64,000 nucleotides of DNA from Strobilurus pachycystidiatus. Taxonomy: Eukaryota > Basidiomycota > Agaricomycetes > Agaricales > Physalacriaceae. The DNA lies in the NCBI GenBank assembly GCA_019915135.1, contig JAHLMK010000001.1:5270001-5334000 (forward strand), read 5' to 3'. The position numbers were made by a program, and so were the translations under genes. The notes beneath the pieces are model-generated. The model saw only the letters and a program-made list of their open reading frames with translations. It searched no databases and was not told where the DNA came from. Below are positions 45,901-57,123 of the stretch, one piece after another (position 1 is the stretch's first letter; every line of letters starts with the position of its first letter).

Positions 45901-48900
45901 ACTCGCTGTAAAACTCGAACTCGGCTCTCCGATGATATGCCTATATTTACTTGGCAATCCGGACCACTATACGGATCACAAGTTTATACCGTTCTATTGG
46001 AAGACATTTGTGACAGAGGCACTGTCTGTATGGCAGCCTACTGACGAGGAAGCGCCGTCCACTAGGGTTATGATTCGAAAAGATAGGCATGGCCATGTCA
46101 AGGCTGTCAGTAACGTCAAAGATTATACTTTCCGCCACGATCATTTTGCCCCTCTCTGTTTGTACGACTGGGTCTTACTCACCGAAAAACATATAAGAAA
46201 AAAAGCTAAGAAAAATGCAGAAGATTCAGACGAAAGCGATGACGAGGGTGAAGACGAAAGCGATTTTGGTATCAGGCCCCTACCGAAAAACGGTTTCCCT
46301 TTCACAGAAGGGCACGGGTTAGAAGACAGTCATTACTTGAAAGCAGTCGAATACTCAGAATACAACGTTGTCAACTTCATAAATCCGAACATTTTGCCGC
46401 GGAAAGATGGTGGTGACAGAGAATATTACTGTGCAGCTATGTTGACTTTGTTCAAACCTTGGAGATCAGGTCACGACCTGAAGGACGTGAATGAAACTTG
46501 GCACGATACCTTCGAAAATTTCGACTTCACCGAACGTCAACGACGTATAATGGACAACTTCAATCTTCGATACGAATGTCTAGACCAACGAGACGACTTC
46601 CACGCCGAAATGAAAAAGGCCCAGAGTGAGGCGAACATTTCTAGCTGGGACCCCAAAGTGTCCTTGTCCGAGCCCGTAGAATTTTCCGAGGATTACATGC
46701 CCGGATCCGACGGTAACGAAGATATTTTGTCACCGGAGGACTTGGTAGATGAACAGTTTTTTACCACCGGTCATTGCGATCATCGTACACTTGCTAAGAT
46801 GATGGAAATGAGACAAATGCTGCAAACGGCGCATTGGACGACGGAAGTACCAGCGGCAATGCCTCCTCGCAACGAAGAACCCTCGGTAAAAAGGTCTGGA
46901 TCAGAATGGTTGGCAGAACTTCAACGTATGAAAACGCTCATTGTACAACGGCGGCTTCGGAATTTGCCTTCTGAAAAGAAGAAAAATCGAAACGAGGACT
47001 TCGATCCTAACAAAGTCGAGATTCTCACAAAGGCCCACTTGGAAAAAAGGTATCATTCAAAGGAATTCAAAGAGGTCATCGATAAGGTTGCTCGCGACTT
47101 CTTGTTGAACGAAGAACAGGATCGCGCGTTCCGGATTGTTACCAACCATGCTGTTAATCCGTGGAGTGAACAATTGAAAATGTACATCGGAGGTATGGGT
47201 GGCACGGGTAAAAGTCAGGTATTGAAAGCGTTGATTGCTTTCTTCGAGGCAAGGAATGAACGTCATCGCATACTGATTGTCGCGCCTACGGGTTCCGCCG
47301 CCGCCTTGTTAGGAGGAACAACCTATCATGCAGCTTTCGGATTCAACCAGCATAAGGCACTTACCAGTGCCGTGGCATCCAGCGTAAAGTCGAGACTGAC
47401 TGGCGTAGATTATATCTTCTTCGACGAAGTCTCTATGCTCGCTGCGGGCGATATGTATAAGATCAGTTCGCAGCTTTCAAGAGTTTTAGAACTCGACGAA
47501 ATGGCCTTTGGCGGACTCAATATGATCATGGCCGGTGACTTCGCGCAGTTACCTCCTCCTCAGAGAGGAGAACAAGGCTCCCTTTATAGTGATGACGCTG
47601 GCAAGAAAGTGAAGACCCGATATGATCAGGAAAAAGCTCACGGCAAGGCGCTTTGGCACACCTTTACAACTGTTGTCATTCTCCGAAAAAACATGCGCCA
47701 AAACAGTCAAACCCCGGCAGATGCGAGTATGAGAACTGCACTCGAGAATTTGAGATACGCGTCCTGTACAGAAGACGACATGCGATTCTGGAACACGCTA
47801 GTGTCTTCCTTCGCTCCTGATAGGAAAAACATCGCGGAGGAGCGTTTCCGTAACATTTCGATTATCACATCACAAAACTTACAGAAAGACGAAATCAATA
47901 GAGTAGGTGCCCAGCGCTTCGCACACGAGACCGGGCAGGAACTGATAACTTTCTACTCCGCTGATTCTTTGAAAAAGGTACGAAAATCAGACGACGAGCG
48001 CGAGAGCGCCAAAGGTAAAAGAACGGTGGTTCACCTCGCGACCCTGCCCGAACGGTTACAGAGAGGCTTATGGGAACAACCGCCCTCAGCTACAGAGCCG
48101 AAAGTTGCCGGTAAACTCAGCCTTTGTCGGGGAATGCCCGTTATATTGAGACAGAACATCGCGACTGAGTTGTGTATGACTAACGGACAAGAAGGGTTTG
48201 TTTACGGATGGGACGTGAAACCCGGACCGCAAAACCAGAACGCCTTGGAAACTCTGTACGTGACTCTTAAGAATCCGCCTTACACTGTGAAGTTGGAAGG
48301 TCTGCCGGAGAACGTAGTTCCTGTGCCGAGCGTATCGAATCGTGTATGCGTCAATTTACCAAGATATCAAAGAGCCTGGATCACGCGAAAACAGGTGGAA
48401 GTTTTGATTAATTTTTCGATTACAGATTACGCATTGCAAGGAAAAACCAGACCCGAAAATACTGTGGCGTTGCACAATTGCGCGTCCCATCAAGCCATTT
48501 ATACATCTCTGTCACGAAGTGCAACTGCCGAAGGCACCATCATCTTACAAGGCATAAAGCCCTCCCTGAGAAAAATGATGACCGGCGGTGCAACTGGCAG
48601 GCTTCGACAGGAATTTCGGGAAGTAGAACTTCTCGATGAAATCACAAGACTTAGATTCAACAGTAAATTGCACAAGTCAGTCCACGGCGAAACACGTACG
48701 CAAATCATAACGGCCTTTCGACTGATTAAAGGAAATCAATGGAATCCTGGTACGCTGCATAAGTTTCTCCGGTGGAATGCTAAAGCACCGTGGATCTCGG
48801 TACTTTCAGTAGACCAATTCACTTGGCGTCAACTCACGTCCGAAACCGAAAACAAGAAGAAGCTCAACGCGTCTGGGAAAAGGAAGGCGGTGCAATTGGA

Positions 48901-49765
48901 CGGTCCTGTGGCCAAAAAAGCAAAAGTAAGCGCAACTGCTCGGCCGATTTCGAGGACGGAGGTCCCATCACCCTTAGGAATACAATGGTCCAATAATAGC
49001 TGTGCCTACGACTCGTTTTACATCGTGCTCGTCCATCTTTGGAAGAACAACAAACCTTTTTGGGATCGTGTGTGGAGTACTGGCAACGACTACACTGTGG
49101 AATTTATCACTCTCCTTAGGCGGCATGACCAAGACAGACTGGCATTGGAGAATGTTCGCGATGTCTTGAGATCTCGATATGCCACTGAATTCAGTGCCCA
49201 CATGGCTTTCGGGCGTGTAACCTCGACGGAAAGAGTGTGGAGGCCGTTCATGACGTGCAACTCTACTCTCTATCGGGTCATGAAAACCTGCGCGACGTGT
49301 AATGAAACTGTATTGATGCACGATGTACGACACTCATTGATAGCAATGGACAGAAGGGGTGTGTACGACATACAACAATGGATCCGTACCGATGTTCCAT
49401 CGAGACAAACCTGTCGACGTTGCAGCAGTCCGCTCCGCCTCCACACACAATTCTTGAATGCCGAACCTTTACTTGCATTTGACTGGGATGACAGGGTGAC
49501 CCCCCTGCAAAGGATTAATCGTGGACTCGAGGTGCCTTTGTTGGATGGAAGGTTAGTGAGTTACGACTTGGTCGGTGTCGTGTATTTCGCACATGCCCAC
49601 TTCGTTACCCGGTTGTATGTGGGGGGCAATTGGTGGTTCCATGACGGAGTAGGGACAGGAAGAACCATGGTTTACGAGGATGATGGATCGTTCGATTGTA
49701 GCATGCTCCAGTGCAGAGAATATGTGGCCGTTGGTGCAATATACGCGATAGCTGGCAATGGATAG
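42960..49765 (+). CDS. Helitron-type Rep/PIF1 helicase with C-terminal ubiquitin-protease-like domain
   Basis: Rolling-circle transposase-helicase. The main frame (43484-49765, 2,093 codons) is preceded in the -1 frame by a matching N-terminus (SAP-like ELSRYTTVRELIEVA, then EEGGCAVCGQ); the two meet at a run of eight A (43511-43518). Within the main frame: a Cys-rich region (CRECRGHV), and Rep with the two-His motif LTLHLHLMLWI (near codon 537) and two tyrosines in YITNYITK (near codon 756). A PIF1 helicase follows with Walker A GGMGGTGKSQ (near 1235), Walker B FFDEVSML (near 1313) and GDFAQLPPPQ. From about codon 1835 a cysteine-peptidase-like domain has NNSCAYDSF and a His box HFVTRLYVGG. 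No stop interrupts the main frame, and the Rep and helicase motifs are intact. The 5' end is not determined. Confidence 0.9.
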
Positions 49766-50381
49766 TCGGTCACCCGTATACACAGGTAGCGGACAAGTTG
49801 GGACGAAGGTTTGAGAGAAGATGTGACCACGGGGTCGCCGGTGGGAACGGTTTCAAAAAAACAAAAAAAAAAAAAAAAAATTAATATATATATCCCGCAA
49901 ACTTGAGTTGGACGATCCGAACTGCGAAATCTGAATCCTAAATGGCTGAACAGGTAAGTGAGCTGAACAAATAAAATCCTTGCCACGTGCGTTCGATCCC
50001 TGCTCTAGTTTCTACTTTTTGGAGCGCTTGGGTCGTGACTGATGACTCATGCCTTCAAAGCCCGTACCCGAACCGTGGTCCGGAGCTTTTCTTTTCCTAC
50101 CTTCCCTCATCTCTGATACTCGGAAACACAGCGGGCGAACCGTGACGATCTTTCGTGTATACGAATCGTACACTGGTGATATATACTTGCATGCTCGACC
50201 GTGTTCGAACCGCCCTTGCTCGGTGCGTTGTCATAACTCGTTACGTCTGGAAAATACTGATCAATACAAACATACGGCAAAGTTTGTCCGTCTCTGCGTG
50301 TATTACAGCTACAGAGTTTAGTTCGAACTAATGAATAGTTTTATGGCGCCAAGTCAGAATAATTTATACAATTTTTTTCTT
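49766..50381. other. intergenic after the Rep-helicase gene
   Basis: It contains a run of about 18 A (49863-49880) then alternating TA, and a tRNA-like A box and B box pair (49943-49954, 49991-49999) without a foldable acceptor stem. No gene recognised. Confidence 0.45.
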
Positions 50382-51748
50382 TTACGCCGGATGTGCAATC
50401 GCTGCGTGGTTACAGTAAGCATTCAGTATCACCCAAGGCATATCTTGGTATCGCGAAAATATAGTCTGCGGAAAAGAACATTCTGGTAAGGGTACATCAT
50501 CGAAGGGAGAATCGCTGAGGACACGAACGCTCTGCAGATGCAGAAAAGAACGTCTACGGTCCTGTAAGGAAGCAATCAGATTGTACGCTCCCGCGGTAAA
50601 GGAGTCGGCGAGACGAGGGAGACATAGCTCCAGGTGCTCCAGCTGGCTGTCGTGTCTTTGCTGGTCAATGGACTGCAAAAGTATGGGGAATATGCTGGGC
50701 GGGACACGGATCCGGACACGTTGCACGGTGGAAAGGATGTCGGAGAAAAGTCGCGAAAATAGTGAGTGGTCGTCCTCCCATACCGCTTCTGATGTTTATT
50801 GTTAGCCTGTTTTAGAGGGAAACCAAAACATGTTAAGATACCATGTATGAACAACGCAATTTCGCGTCGCGCCCCTGTAATGCTTTTAACACGCTCTCTT
50901 CCCTCCGTGCCGCTCAGGTAACGAAGTTCCGTGACAAGACAAGCTGCTTTACAAACAGCCTCAGATTGCCTCCAGATCGCGCACTCTGTGCCATGCTCGT
51001 CTTCCGTAGAACCAAAGTAATGAAGGTGTTCAGGCTCGCTTGGTATCAAGCCCGAATCCTCGATTGACGTATTGCCGAAGTGGGTATTGTCCTTGAATTC
51101 CAAAGACCGGATTATAGGAATATTCCGCAAGACCCGGTCCATCGCTGTGACCGTGTAGGTACACTCCGTGAAGGTTATACTACTGACGGACAACCTAGGA
51201 TTGAAGAGCACATGCACGCGTTCCCTTTCGAGCGCAATCTTCGAGAACATGATGCTCGTAGCGTTTGTACATCGACGCAAATGAATGGCGAGGCGGTCTA
51301 AGTCAGACAATGTCATCAAGACCTCCTTGGGGGGTGACCGCGCCGCCTCCCTGATGTAGGATAAGTATGCGACGAAGTCAGGGTGCCCGTTCGAGAGCGT
51401 AACGGCCATAGGTCTGTTCGAACCTATAATCTCGATCTGACGGACGTGATCTATCCATTGCGGTGTCTGTGACAAAAGGACACCCAGCCCTGTAGATAGG
51501 TTCAGAAAGCACTTGTAGCATGGTACGAAGAATGACCAACCCTTTATGTCGCTCGATTGTAGATATATGAGCAACTTTCTGAAGAGAAGCCGCTGGGCCC
51601 GATCGCGATTGGCTCGAGAAACGAGTGAGAATGTCATGAGCACTTTTTGTCGCGTATCATTGTCGACGATAGCCCAACGCAGAATTTCGTCCATAAGCTC
51701 TGAAGGGATTTCGCAAACATTGGAACAATCAGGTATGGCGTCTGACAT
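50382..51748 (-). CDS. F-box-type protein 1
   Basis: Minus-strand exons 51748-50842 and 50788-50382, with a 53-nt intron, encode about 437 aa. The N-terminus MSDAIPDCSNVCEIPSELMD followed by EILRWAI and FSLVSRANRDRAQRLLFRKL is a typical basidiomycete F-box plus linker. The rest alternates Leu-rich strands (ITFTECTYTV, IRSLEFKDNT, LEHLELCLPR) as in F-box proteins with irregular leucine-rich repeats. Such proteins normally recruit targets to an SCF ubiquitin ligase. An upstream in-frame ATG at 51847 would overlap the start codon of the divergent gene; I chose the internal Met because the F-box follows closely. Confidence 0.65.
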
Positions 51749-51845
51749 GGGATCTGACAAGGAGTTACGGACGATCGGATGGAAGAACTGATTTACTGTA
51801 CCGTTTTTGAAATATTTCGATTTCCGGACTTGCGGCTCGACCGTC
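51749..51845. promoter_or_regulatory. 97-bp bidirectional gap between two F-box genes
   Basis: The divergent starts at 51748 (minus) and 51846 (plus) leave under 100 bp for both promoters and leaders. If the minus-strand gene uses ATG 51847 instead, the two start codons overlap in CATG. Confidence 0.5.
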
Positions 51846-53277
51846 ATGGCCAACCATGGCGTCAGCGAAGCGCTACCTTGCCATCTTGTGGATGAGATTA
51901 TCGACTGGGTCTTGTTGATTGTAGGTTCGCTCGTAAACCGTCGGGCTTTCCTCCTCAGACTTGCCCGTGTGTCGAAACGATGTAAAGTTTGGGCTCAAAA
52001 AATACTTTTTCGATGCGTTAGGTTGGAACTGGACGAAAATTTCCTACACAGTGAGTACCGTGTACATTGTCTACAATCCCTTACGTGACCACGCAACCAG
52101 AACTATATCGGGTGCTCGTCAAAAGACTCGACCTTGCACATTGTGTTCGAATGGTCGAATTTACATGTGAAGATCGTACCATCCACTTCAATGGATCCAC
52201 CTGGGTTCATAACGTTCCAAGTGAGCTGTCCCGTATCCGTCCAACTCCAATAAGTCTGACGAGCTACACAGTTGCACCAATGAATTCGGCGGAAATCCGT
52301 CTGTTCCGATTGTCACTCATGAATTGCTTGCGCGACGTCCTTGCCCTCTGTCCAAACGTCACCAGCCTGGTATTCCTAAAAATCAACCTACATCTTCGAC
52401 CAGTTCACTGCGTTGTGGCCGCACGTCACTTTGCCTTGCAGAATATATCCTTCCGTGGATGTACAATATCGGGTCGCTCTCTGGCCGCTATGTTCAACCA
52501 CTTGACGTCCTTGGAGCGTCTGGAATTCATCGGTTGCCGTTTCGATCCTAGGTTGTCTCAATTCGACAAATGGGTACCTCTCCGGCCATTTGCGGTCCGA
52601 CACTTTATTGATTTGGGGTGGGAAACCAGCAAATATGCTTACAATGGCATCGAGCGGGAATGGTCCGCCTTTAGGCAGAAACATCTCCAACCTTCGTGCG
52701 AATGTCTCGCCGTTACGCCCACGAACAGTGCATATCCAAATACCCGTTTCGGCGGTCGCCATTGCCTGGCTCTTTGGTTAGACAGAGGTAGATCTCCGCG
52801 AAAACGCTGCTGGCCTTGATTACTGACAAGTTTACAGATAGCAGTGTTATGCTGGTACTCAGTTACCTGTCAAGACTACAAGACATTTTTACCACGGTCA
52901 TCAACGTGCGACTAGGTCTACCAGCGTGCTTCGCGGTGTCTTGTATGCGGCAAGCGGTCGAGAGCGTCGGCACTTCAAGTTTTTTACAGGAACTTGACGT
53001 GACGCTCTATCCTCCAACGAACTCCAAGTTGAAAGGATTGTCCGACAGTACGGTCGTCGCTGAATTAGACTCGCTGGTTACATCCCTTGCTACTAAGCGT
53101 GATCATTTCGCGGATCTCAGGAAAGTTTCGTTCCAGTACCGTTTGGTTGGGGATACAGACATACGTCTGTCTGCTTTGGAATGTGACAATCCTTTCGATG
53201 TTTCGTGGTCGCAGGGTGATGTTACTGTTGCTTGGAGGATGTACAGTGTACACAAAGGAATACGCGGTGTTATATAA
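51846..53277 (+). CDS. F-box-type protein 2 (gene model uncertain)
   Basis: It starts MANHGVSEALPCHLVDEIIDWVLL and LARVSKRCKVWAQKILFRCVRL, an F-box pattern like its divergent neighbour. A 50-nt intron (52051-52100) leads to LYRVLVKRLDLAHCVRM and Leu-rich strand repeats (NISFRGCTISGRSL, LERLEFIGCRF). Near 52600-52650 the plausible frame shifts by +1 without a clear intron. A further intron 52777-52837 then links to SSVMLVLSYLSRLQDI and a stop at 53277. The middle therefore contains either a missed intron or a frameshift. The F-box assignment is from the N-terminus only. Confidence 0.5.
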
Positions 53278-53373
53278 TCTATGGCGTCAAGAATTTATTT
53301 ACTCGTTTTGCGACTGTGCGCCTGTATATATGCCGGTCCGTAGCTTAAAACTTCAACCTACGTCGACACCCGG

Positions 53374-53955
53374 TTGTCCCATTATGGATGGCATCGATCT
53401 CTCCTGTATCATTACACCGATGACCTGTTCCGGCCTTGGGTTCGTCTACCGGGAAACGTGTCTTCAACTACTGATTCTTTCTGGCTCTCAAGCGATACGA
53501 AGCGTAACAAGATTCCACCTCGTGAACGAAGCTTCAATCGATGCCCATACGCGGATGGCCTGGGCCACCCTAATCTTTCAATGGGCATGCCTGTACCATC
53601 CAGCGGCGTCGTCTTCCGCCGTAAATGCCTCAACCACGCGCACGAAGAGGACGACTACTGTGGGATCATCCTCTGTCATGTGTGCAGTTCGCAATGGTTT
53701 ACTCTAGGTTACGGAGACGAATTTGTTGTCGGCGAGGTACGTCACTGCCTCCAACGTCAGTACTTCGTGTCCAATCGACATACCCAGGCCGTTGATACGA
53801 GCTTCGATCTTACCAACAGCCAATATGTCTCTGTTGAAAATGTCCGCTGGTTGTGGGAGCGTATAAAAGAAACAGGAATGCGCAACGTATCACCCGATGA
53901 CATGACTGTGGGGGATGAGAGCAGTGACAAGGAAAATTTCTCCCCGACGCGTTAG
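53374..53955 (+). CDS. unknown protein, C-terminal exon, ends with a KEN-like motif
   Basis: A frame of about 190 codons without its own ATG, so it is probably the last exon of a gene starting near 53281 or a continuation of the preceding one. It has a Cys/His-containing stretch (FRRKCLNHAHEEDDYCGI then CHVCSSQWF) and ends DESSDKENFSPTR. KEN is a known degradation signal for the anaphase-promoting complex, but here it may be chance. No family recognised. Confidence 0.4.
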   Translation: MSHYGWHRSLLYHYTDDLFRPWVRLPGNVSSTTDSFWLSSDTKRNKIPPRERSFNRCPYADGLGHPNLSMGMPVPSSGVVFRRKCLNHAHEEDDYCGIILCHVCSSQWFTLGYGDEFVVGEVRHCLQRQYFVSNRHTQAVDTSFDLTNSQYVSVENVRWLWERIKETGMRNVSPDDMTVGDESSDKENFSPTR

Positions 53956-54105
53956 TTTGTCTCCTTTGTAGCGTAATTGTTGGGACTGTAACGCGACGTC
54001 TTAATCGTGGAGGAACAATAATATGAAGGACGGACGTCCGGTGATGCGGGCTCTATATTTTGGCCAGCTAGATTATATTGCAAATTTATCCTCTTCCTCA
54101 CCACC

Positions 54106-55521
54106 ATGTCAATGTGGGTACAACGATAACACTTGCACGCAGAACTGACTTCAATAACGACTTACGTAGTCTCAATTTAGCGCCCGAACTCCTGGACAAA
54201 ATTTTCGGATTGTCCTCTCTGGAAGGCAGAAACGACCCCCTCCTGCCCGAGGTGTGGATTGCCCTAGCAATGGCAAACGCCCATCCAAAATTTCGGGACA
54301 TCGGATTGAGTGTCGTTTGGCGGAAGATTTGTGTCGGGGATTACGCGCTAAGATTCGACTGGGCGACAGAATGCTTACCTGGCAAAACTAGATCAGACGC
54401 CGACACAATCGCCTTCTTCAAGTCCAAACCGCTGATTTGTGAACGTGTAGTCACGATTCGAGCGAACGAACGATGCGGCAACGACGCCTCGGATTGGAAG
54501 GAACTCGTAGACCTGTTTCCCAACGCCACGCAGCTCGACATCGGAGGCGCCACCCGATGTCAAGCGCTACTAGAGGCGTATCAGCAATCCGGACCATCAA
54601 CCATGAATATTCAGGCAATCCGCGTTCGAAATATCGTTGAGTGGGACCGCTCGTTCAATCAACTGTTGGAATGTTTTCCTGGTTTACAGCGCCTCGAAGT
54701 GTGTTGTACCTACATGGTAGAGGACTGGGTCCTCAACTTCGACTTTCCTCAGCAAATACGAACGCTTATCGTACAGACGGGTCAACAATCGTTATGGTGG
54801 CACGCGGCATCTGCAGGGGAGGGATGGGGCAGTACCGCGTTTCCCGTCCCCGCAAAAAATGCGCCAATTGTCAACCCACTTTTCGTCAAACGTTTGGAGA
54901 TACATCTCGATGAAGGAGGATTCAAAATACCCTGGGCTGAAGATTTAATCGCAAGATGCAAGGACTCAGTCGAGTGCTTGGCATTGAATTTCCACATCTG
55001 TAGTAAGCCGTCGTTCTCTGGCTTGTAACAATATCTCACGCAGCATAGTTCGAGCTTGGAAGGCGTTCGGAGACGCAGAGGCGCAACCCATGCGCATTGG
55101 ACTTCTCGAACGGACCCGCTACCTTAAGCTGGGTTGGACTTGGGGTTCGACAGCCAGCGTGATGTTGCTAGAGACAGTACGTCAACTTGAAGCACCCAAT
55201 CTGCGGCGCGTCGACATGCACGTGTATTACTATGGACCGGCCCACCCGTCGCTTAGGGCCAGAGACATAGCCCTGGAGTTTGTGAACCTACTCGGAGTGG
55301 GAGTGGTATATTCCATCCGCTGCGTGGCTGTCACTTTCGATCGGGACACATGGGAACCAACGCACGTTTCCGTTACTGCCAGACAAGTGTATGAAGGCGC
55401 GTCAGCTGTAGTCGCGAATCTGAGGGAAAATGCGCCACGCGACGTAAACATTGCTTTGGAACATATGGGACTTTCGGGTTTCGACAGTGATAACCGGAAC
55501 ATACATATTACACGGTGGTGA
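54106..55521 (+). CDS. F-box-type protein 3
   Basis: The protein reads DLRSLNLAPELLDKIFGL...WIALAMANAHPKFRDIGLSVVWRKI, a basidiomycete F-box start, then repeats such as KELVDLFPNATQLDIGG, FNQLLECFPGLQRLEV and FVKRLEIHLDE. Intron 55003-55048 (46 nt) joins NFHIC to IRAWKAFGDAEAQPM. The second exon runs to TGA 55521. The first codons are unclear: ATG 54106 would need a very short (29-nt) intron to reach the F-box frame. It is the third F-box-type gene in 5 kb. Confidence 0.6.
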
Positions 55522-55588
55522 TGTAATACATACAGTTGTAAATGTGGGGGCACAATAATCATTGGCGAGCTAATCCCTACTGGTCATG

Positions 55589-56056
55589 TCAGAACCCCTT
55601 CCACAACTCTGTGTAATACTGGTAGCCACCGAAACGACAACTCTCGCACGCCTCTCTGTCTTCTTCGAAATATTCGTATTTGTCGTAATCCGGTTCCATC
55701 GACATCATGAAGAAGTCGTGGAAAAACGGGAAAAGGTTACGGCGCGTGATAGAGACCCACGTCTCGTCGAGTGGCAATCGTCCAACGCGCTGCCAACGAA
55801 AATGAGTTCGAGTACGGTATCTAGCTGGCCAACGACCTACTTCTCCCACTGTCATGGTATAATGGTCGGCGTGCGTCCAGTTATATTCCACAAAGAACCA
55901 CGTCCCGACGATTCGATTGCCGCGTGAGCGGACCATGACGTTCCCATTGTTTGACAACGTTGGCTGGGGGCCGTCGTATTCCAATGCTGCTCTGAACTCG
56001 ACTTGGTGTCGAGGGACTAATTCGCCAGTGTGGCAGCGAGGCACACGAGGAGGCAT
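55589..56056 (-). CDS. unknown 155-aa protein
   Basis: From ATG 56056 (MPPRVPRCHTGELVPRHQVE) the minus-strand frame is intronless and ends FGGYQYYTELWKGF. It is rich in aromatic residues and Arg, with a Cys pair CESC near the end. It converges with F-box gene 3, with stop codons about 70 bp apart. No family recognised. Confidence 0.45.
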   Translation of the reverse strand: MPPRVPRCHTGELVPRHQVEFRAALEYDGPQPTLSNNGNVMVRSRGNRIVGTWFFVEYNWTHADHYTMTVGEVGRWPARYRTRTHFRWQRVGRLPLDETWVSITRRNLFPFFHDFFMMSMEPDYDKYEYFEEDREACESCRFGGYQYYTELWKGF

Positions 56057-56176
56057 AGTGGTGATATCGATGGACTGTGTCAAAGAGTGAGTTGCTTGGC
56101 GACACCAAAAACTCAATTTAACCGCGTTTAAACATTCCATCTGTCGGCCGAAATGGTTAACTATGAGTTTAACCAT

Positions 56177-56639
56177 GCCGCGTTATCATGCGGAACAAGT
56201 ATACTCCTGTATACTATAGGACCTGATTTAACGGTTCATCCGTAGTAACGGAATGGAAATATCTTGTGTAGCAGGGAGTTTCACTTAACCACCTCATACC
56301 CAATGTTGTAGATCTTCAAAATTACTACAGGATTGCTCTGTACACTTCACCTTCACGATGTAGAACCGCAGGGAATTCAGCAAAATTCTATGACGTATAA
56401 AACCCCCGGAATGATCGACATCCAATACGCGTGCCTTACCATCATTCCTTATATGGACTCACCGCCAAACGTACTTGGAATATATCAAAACGCATATAGC
56501 GTGCTGAAATGTGTGGAACGGGCATGACATCGTCGTCTTGTACTGATGAGGTCGTTGGCATCGATTTGTGAAGCTTAAAATTTCCTTGACATCAAACCAC
56601 CACCATCACCTCACACAGACCTTTTCACACCTCCAGAAC
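56177..56639. other. intergenic
   Basis: No convincing gene; an open stretch at 56333-56527 has no recognisable product. Confidence 0.4.
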
Positions 56640-57123
56640 ATGCTCCTGACCTTCAAGTAAGTGTTCCACATGTTATAGCACACATGAATTGACTTTGTGA
56701 GCAGAAAATTGGTCCTCTGGGCCTTCACATCAATTGCAGTGGCCTTTGTAGCCTGGCAGGCCAAGTACGCGATTATTTCGCGTAATTTTTGCCCATCTGA
56801 CTTGGTCCTAGTGTCTACCGTTCGCCCATTATCCGCGGCGCCGCTCGGACGCTCGAGACCGCGGCCAAATTCAACGGTGAGCGAATATTTTATTGATTTA
56901 ACGGAAATTACCCCGGGTTGATCGGTCCGATCGCCGGCGGGGACGCTGACGCTGGCGCAGGACGCCCCGTACATTTCAGTCGCGACTTCGAGGGCTTCTC
57001 CGTGAACGCAGAGATCGAGCAGAACGACGAACGGTAGGTTCAAATGATATTTTCTTTTCGCGTTGCTAATGAATTTACAGTGTGGCGTTGAAAATGACGC
57101 TGAGCTGGCCCGCGAACTTGTAG
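56640..57123 (+). CDS. small single-pass membrane protein (85 aa) at the right end of the insertion
   Basis: Five exons (56640-56656, 56705-56764, 56812-56876, 56961-57033, 57081-57123) sum to 258 nt, exactly 86 codons. Every junction is GT-AG and in phase, which strongly supports a real gene. The protein has an N-terminal hydrophobic helix (LVLWAFTSIAVAFVAWQA), a short basic region, then FSRDFEGFSVNAEIEQND and a TLSWPANL end. It may be membrane-anchored with the C-terminal part on one side. No family recognised. The element ends about 100 bp downstream. Confidence 0.6.

Noticed and set aside
49943..49999. tRNA-like A box (TGGCTGAACAGG) and B box (GTTCGATCC) at suitable spacing
   Set aside because: Acceptor and T-stem halves do not pair, so not a functional tRNA. 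A SINE head is possible but no body or tail in the right direction was seen.
49990..50010. CTAG followed by T as a possible Helitron 3' end after the Rep gene
   Set aside because: No convincing hairpin 10-12 nt upstream and no matching TC start on the left, so a small nested Helitron cannot be defined.
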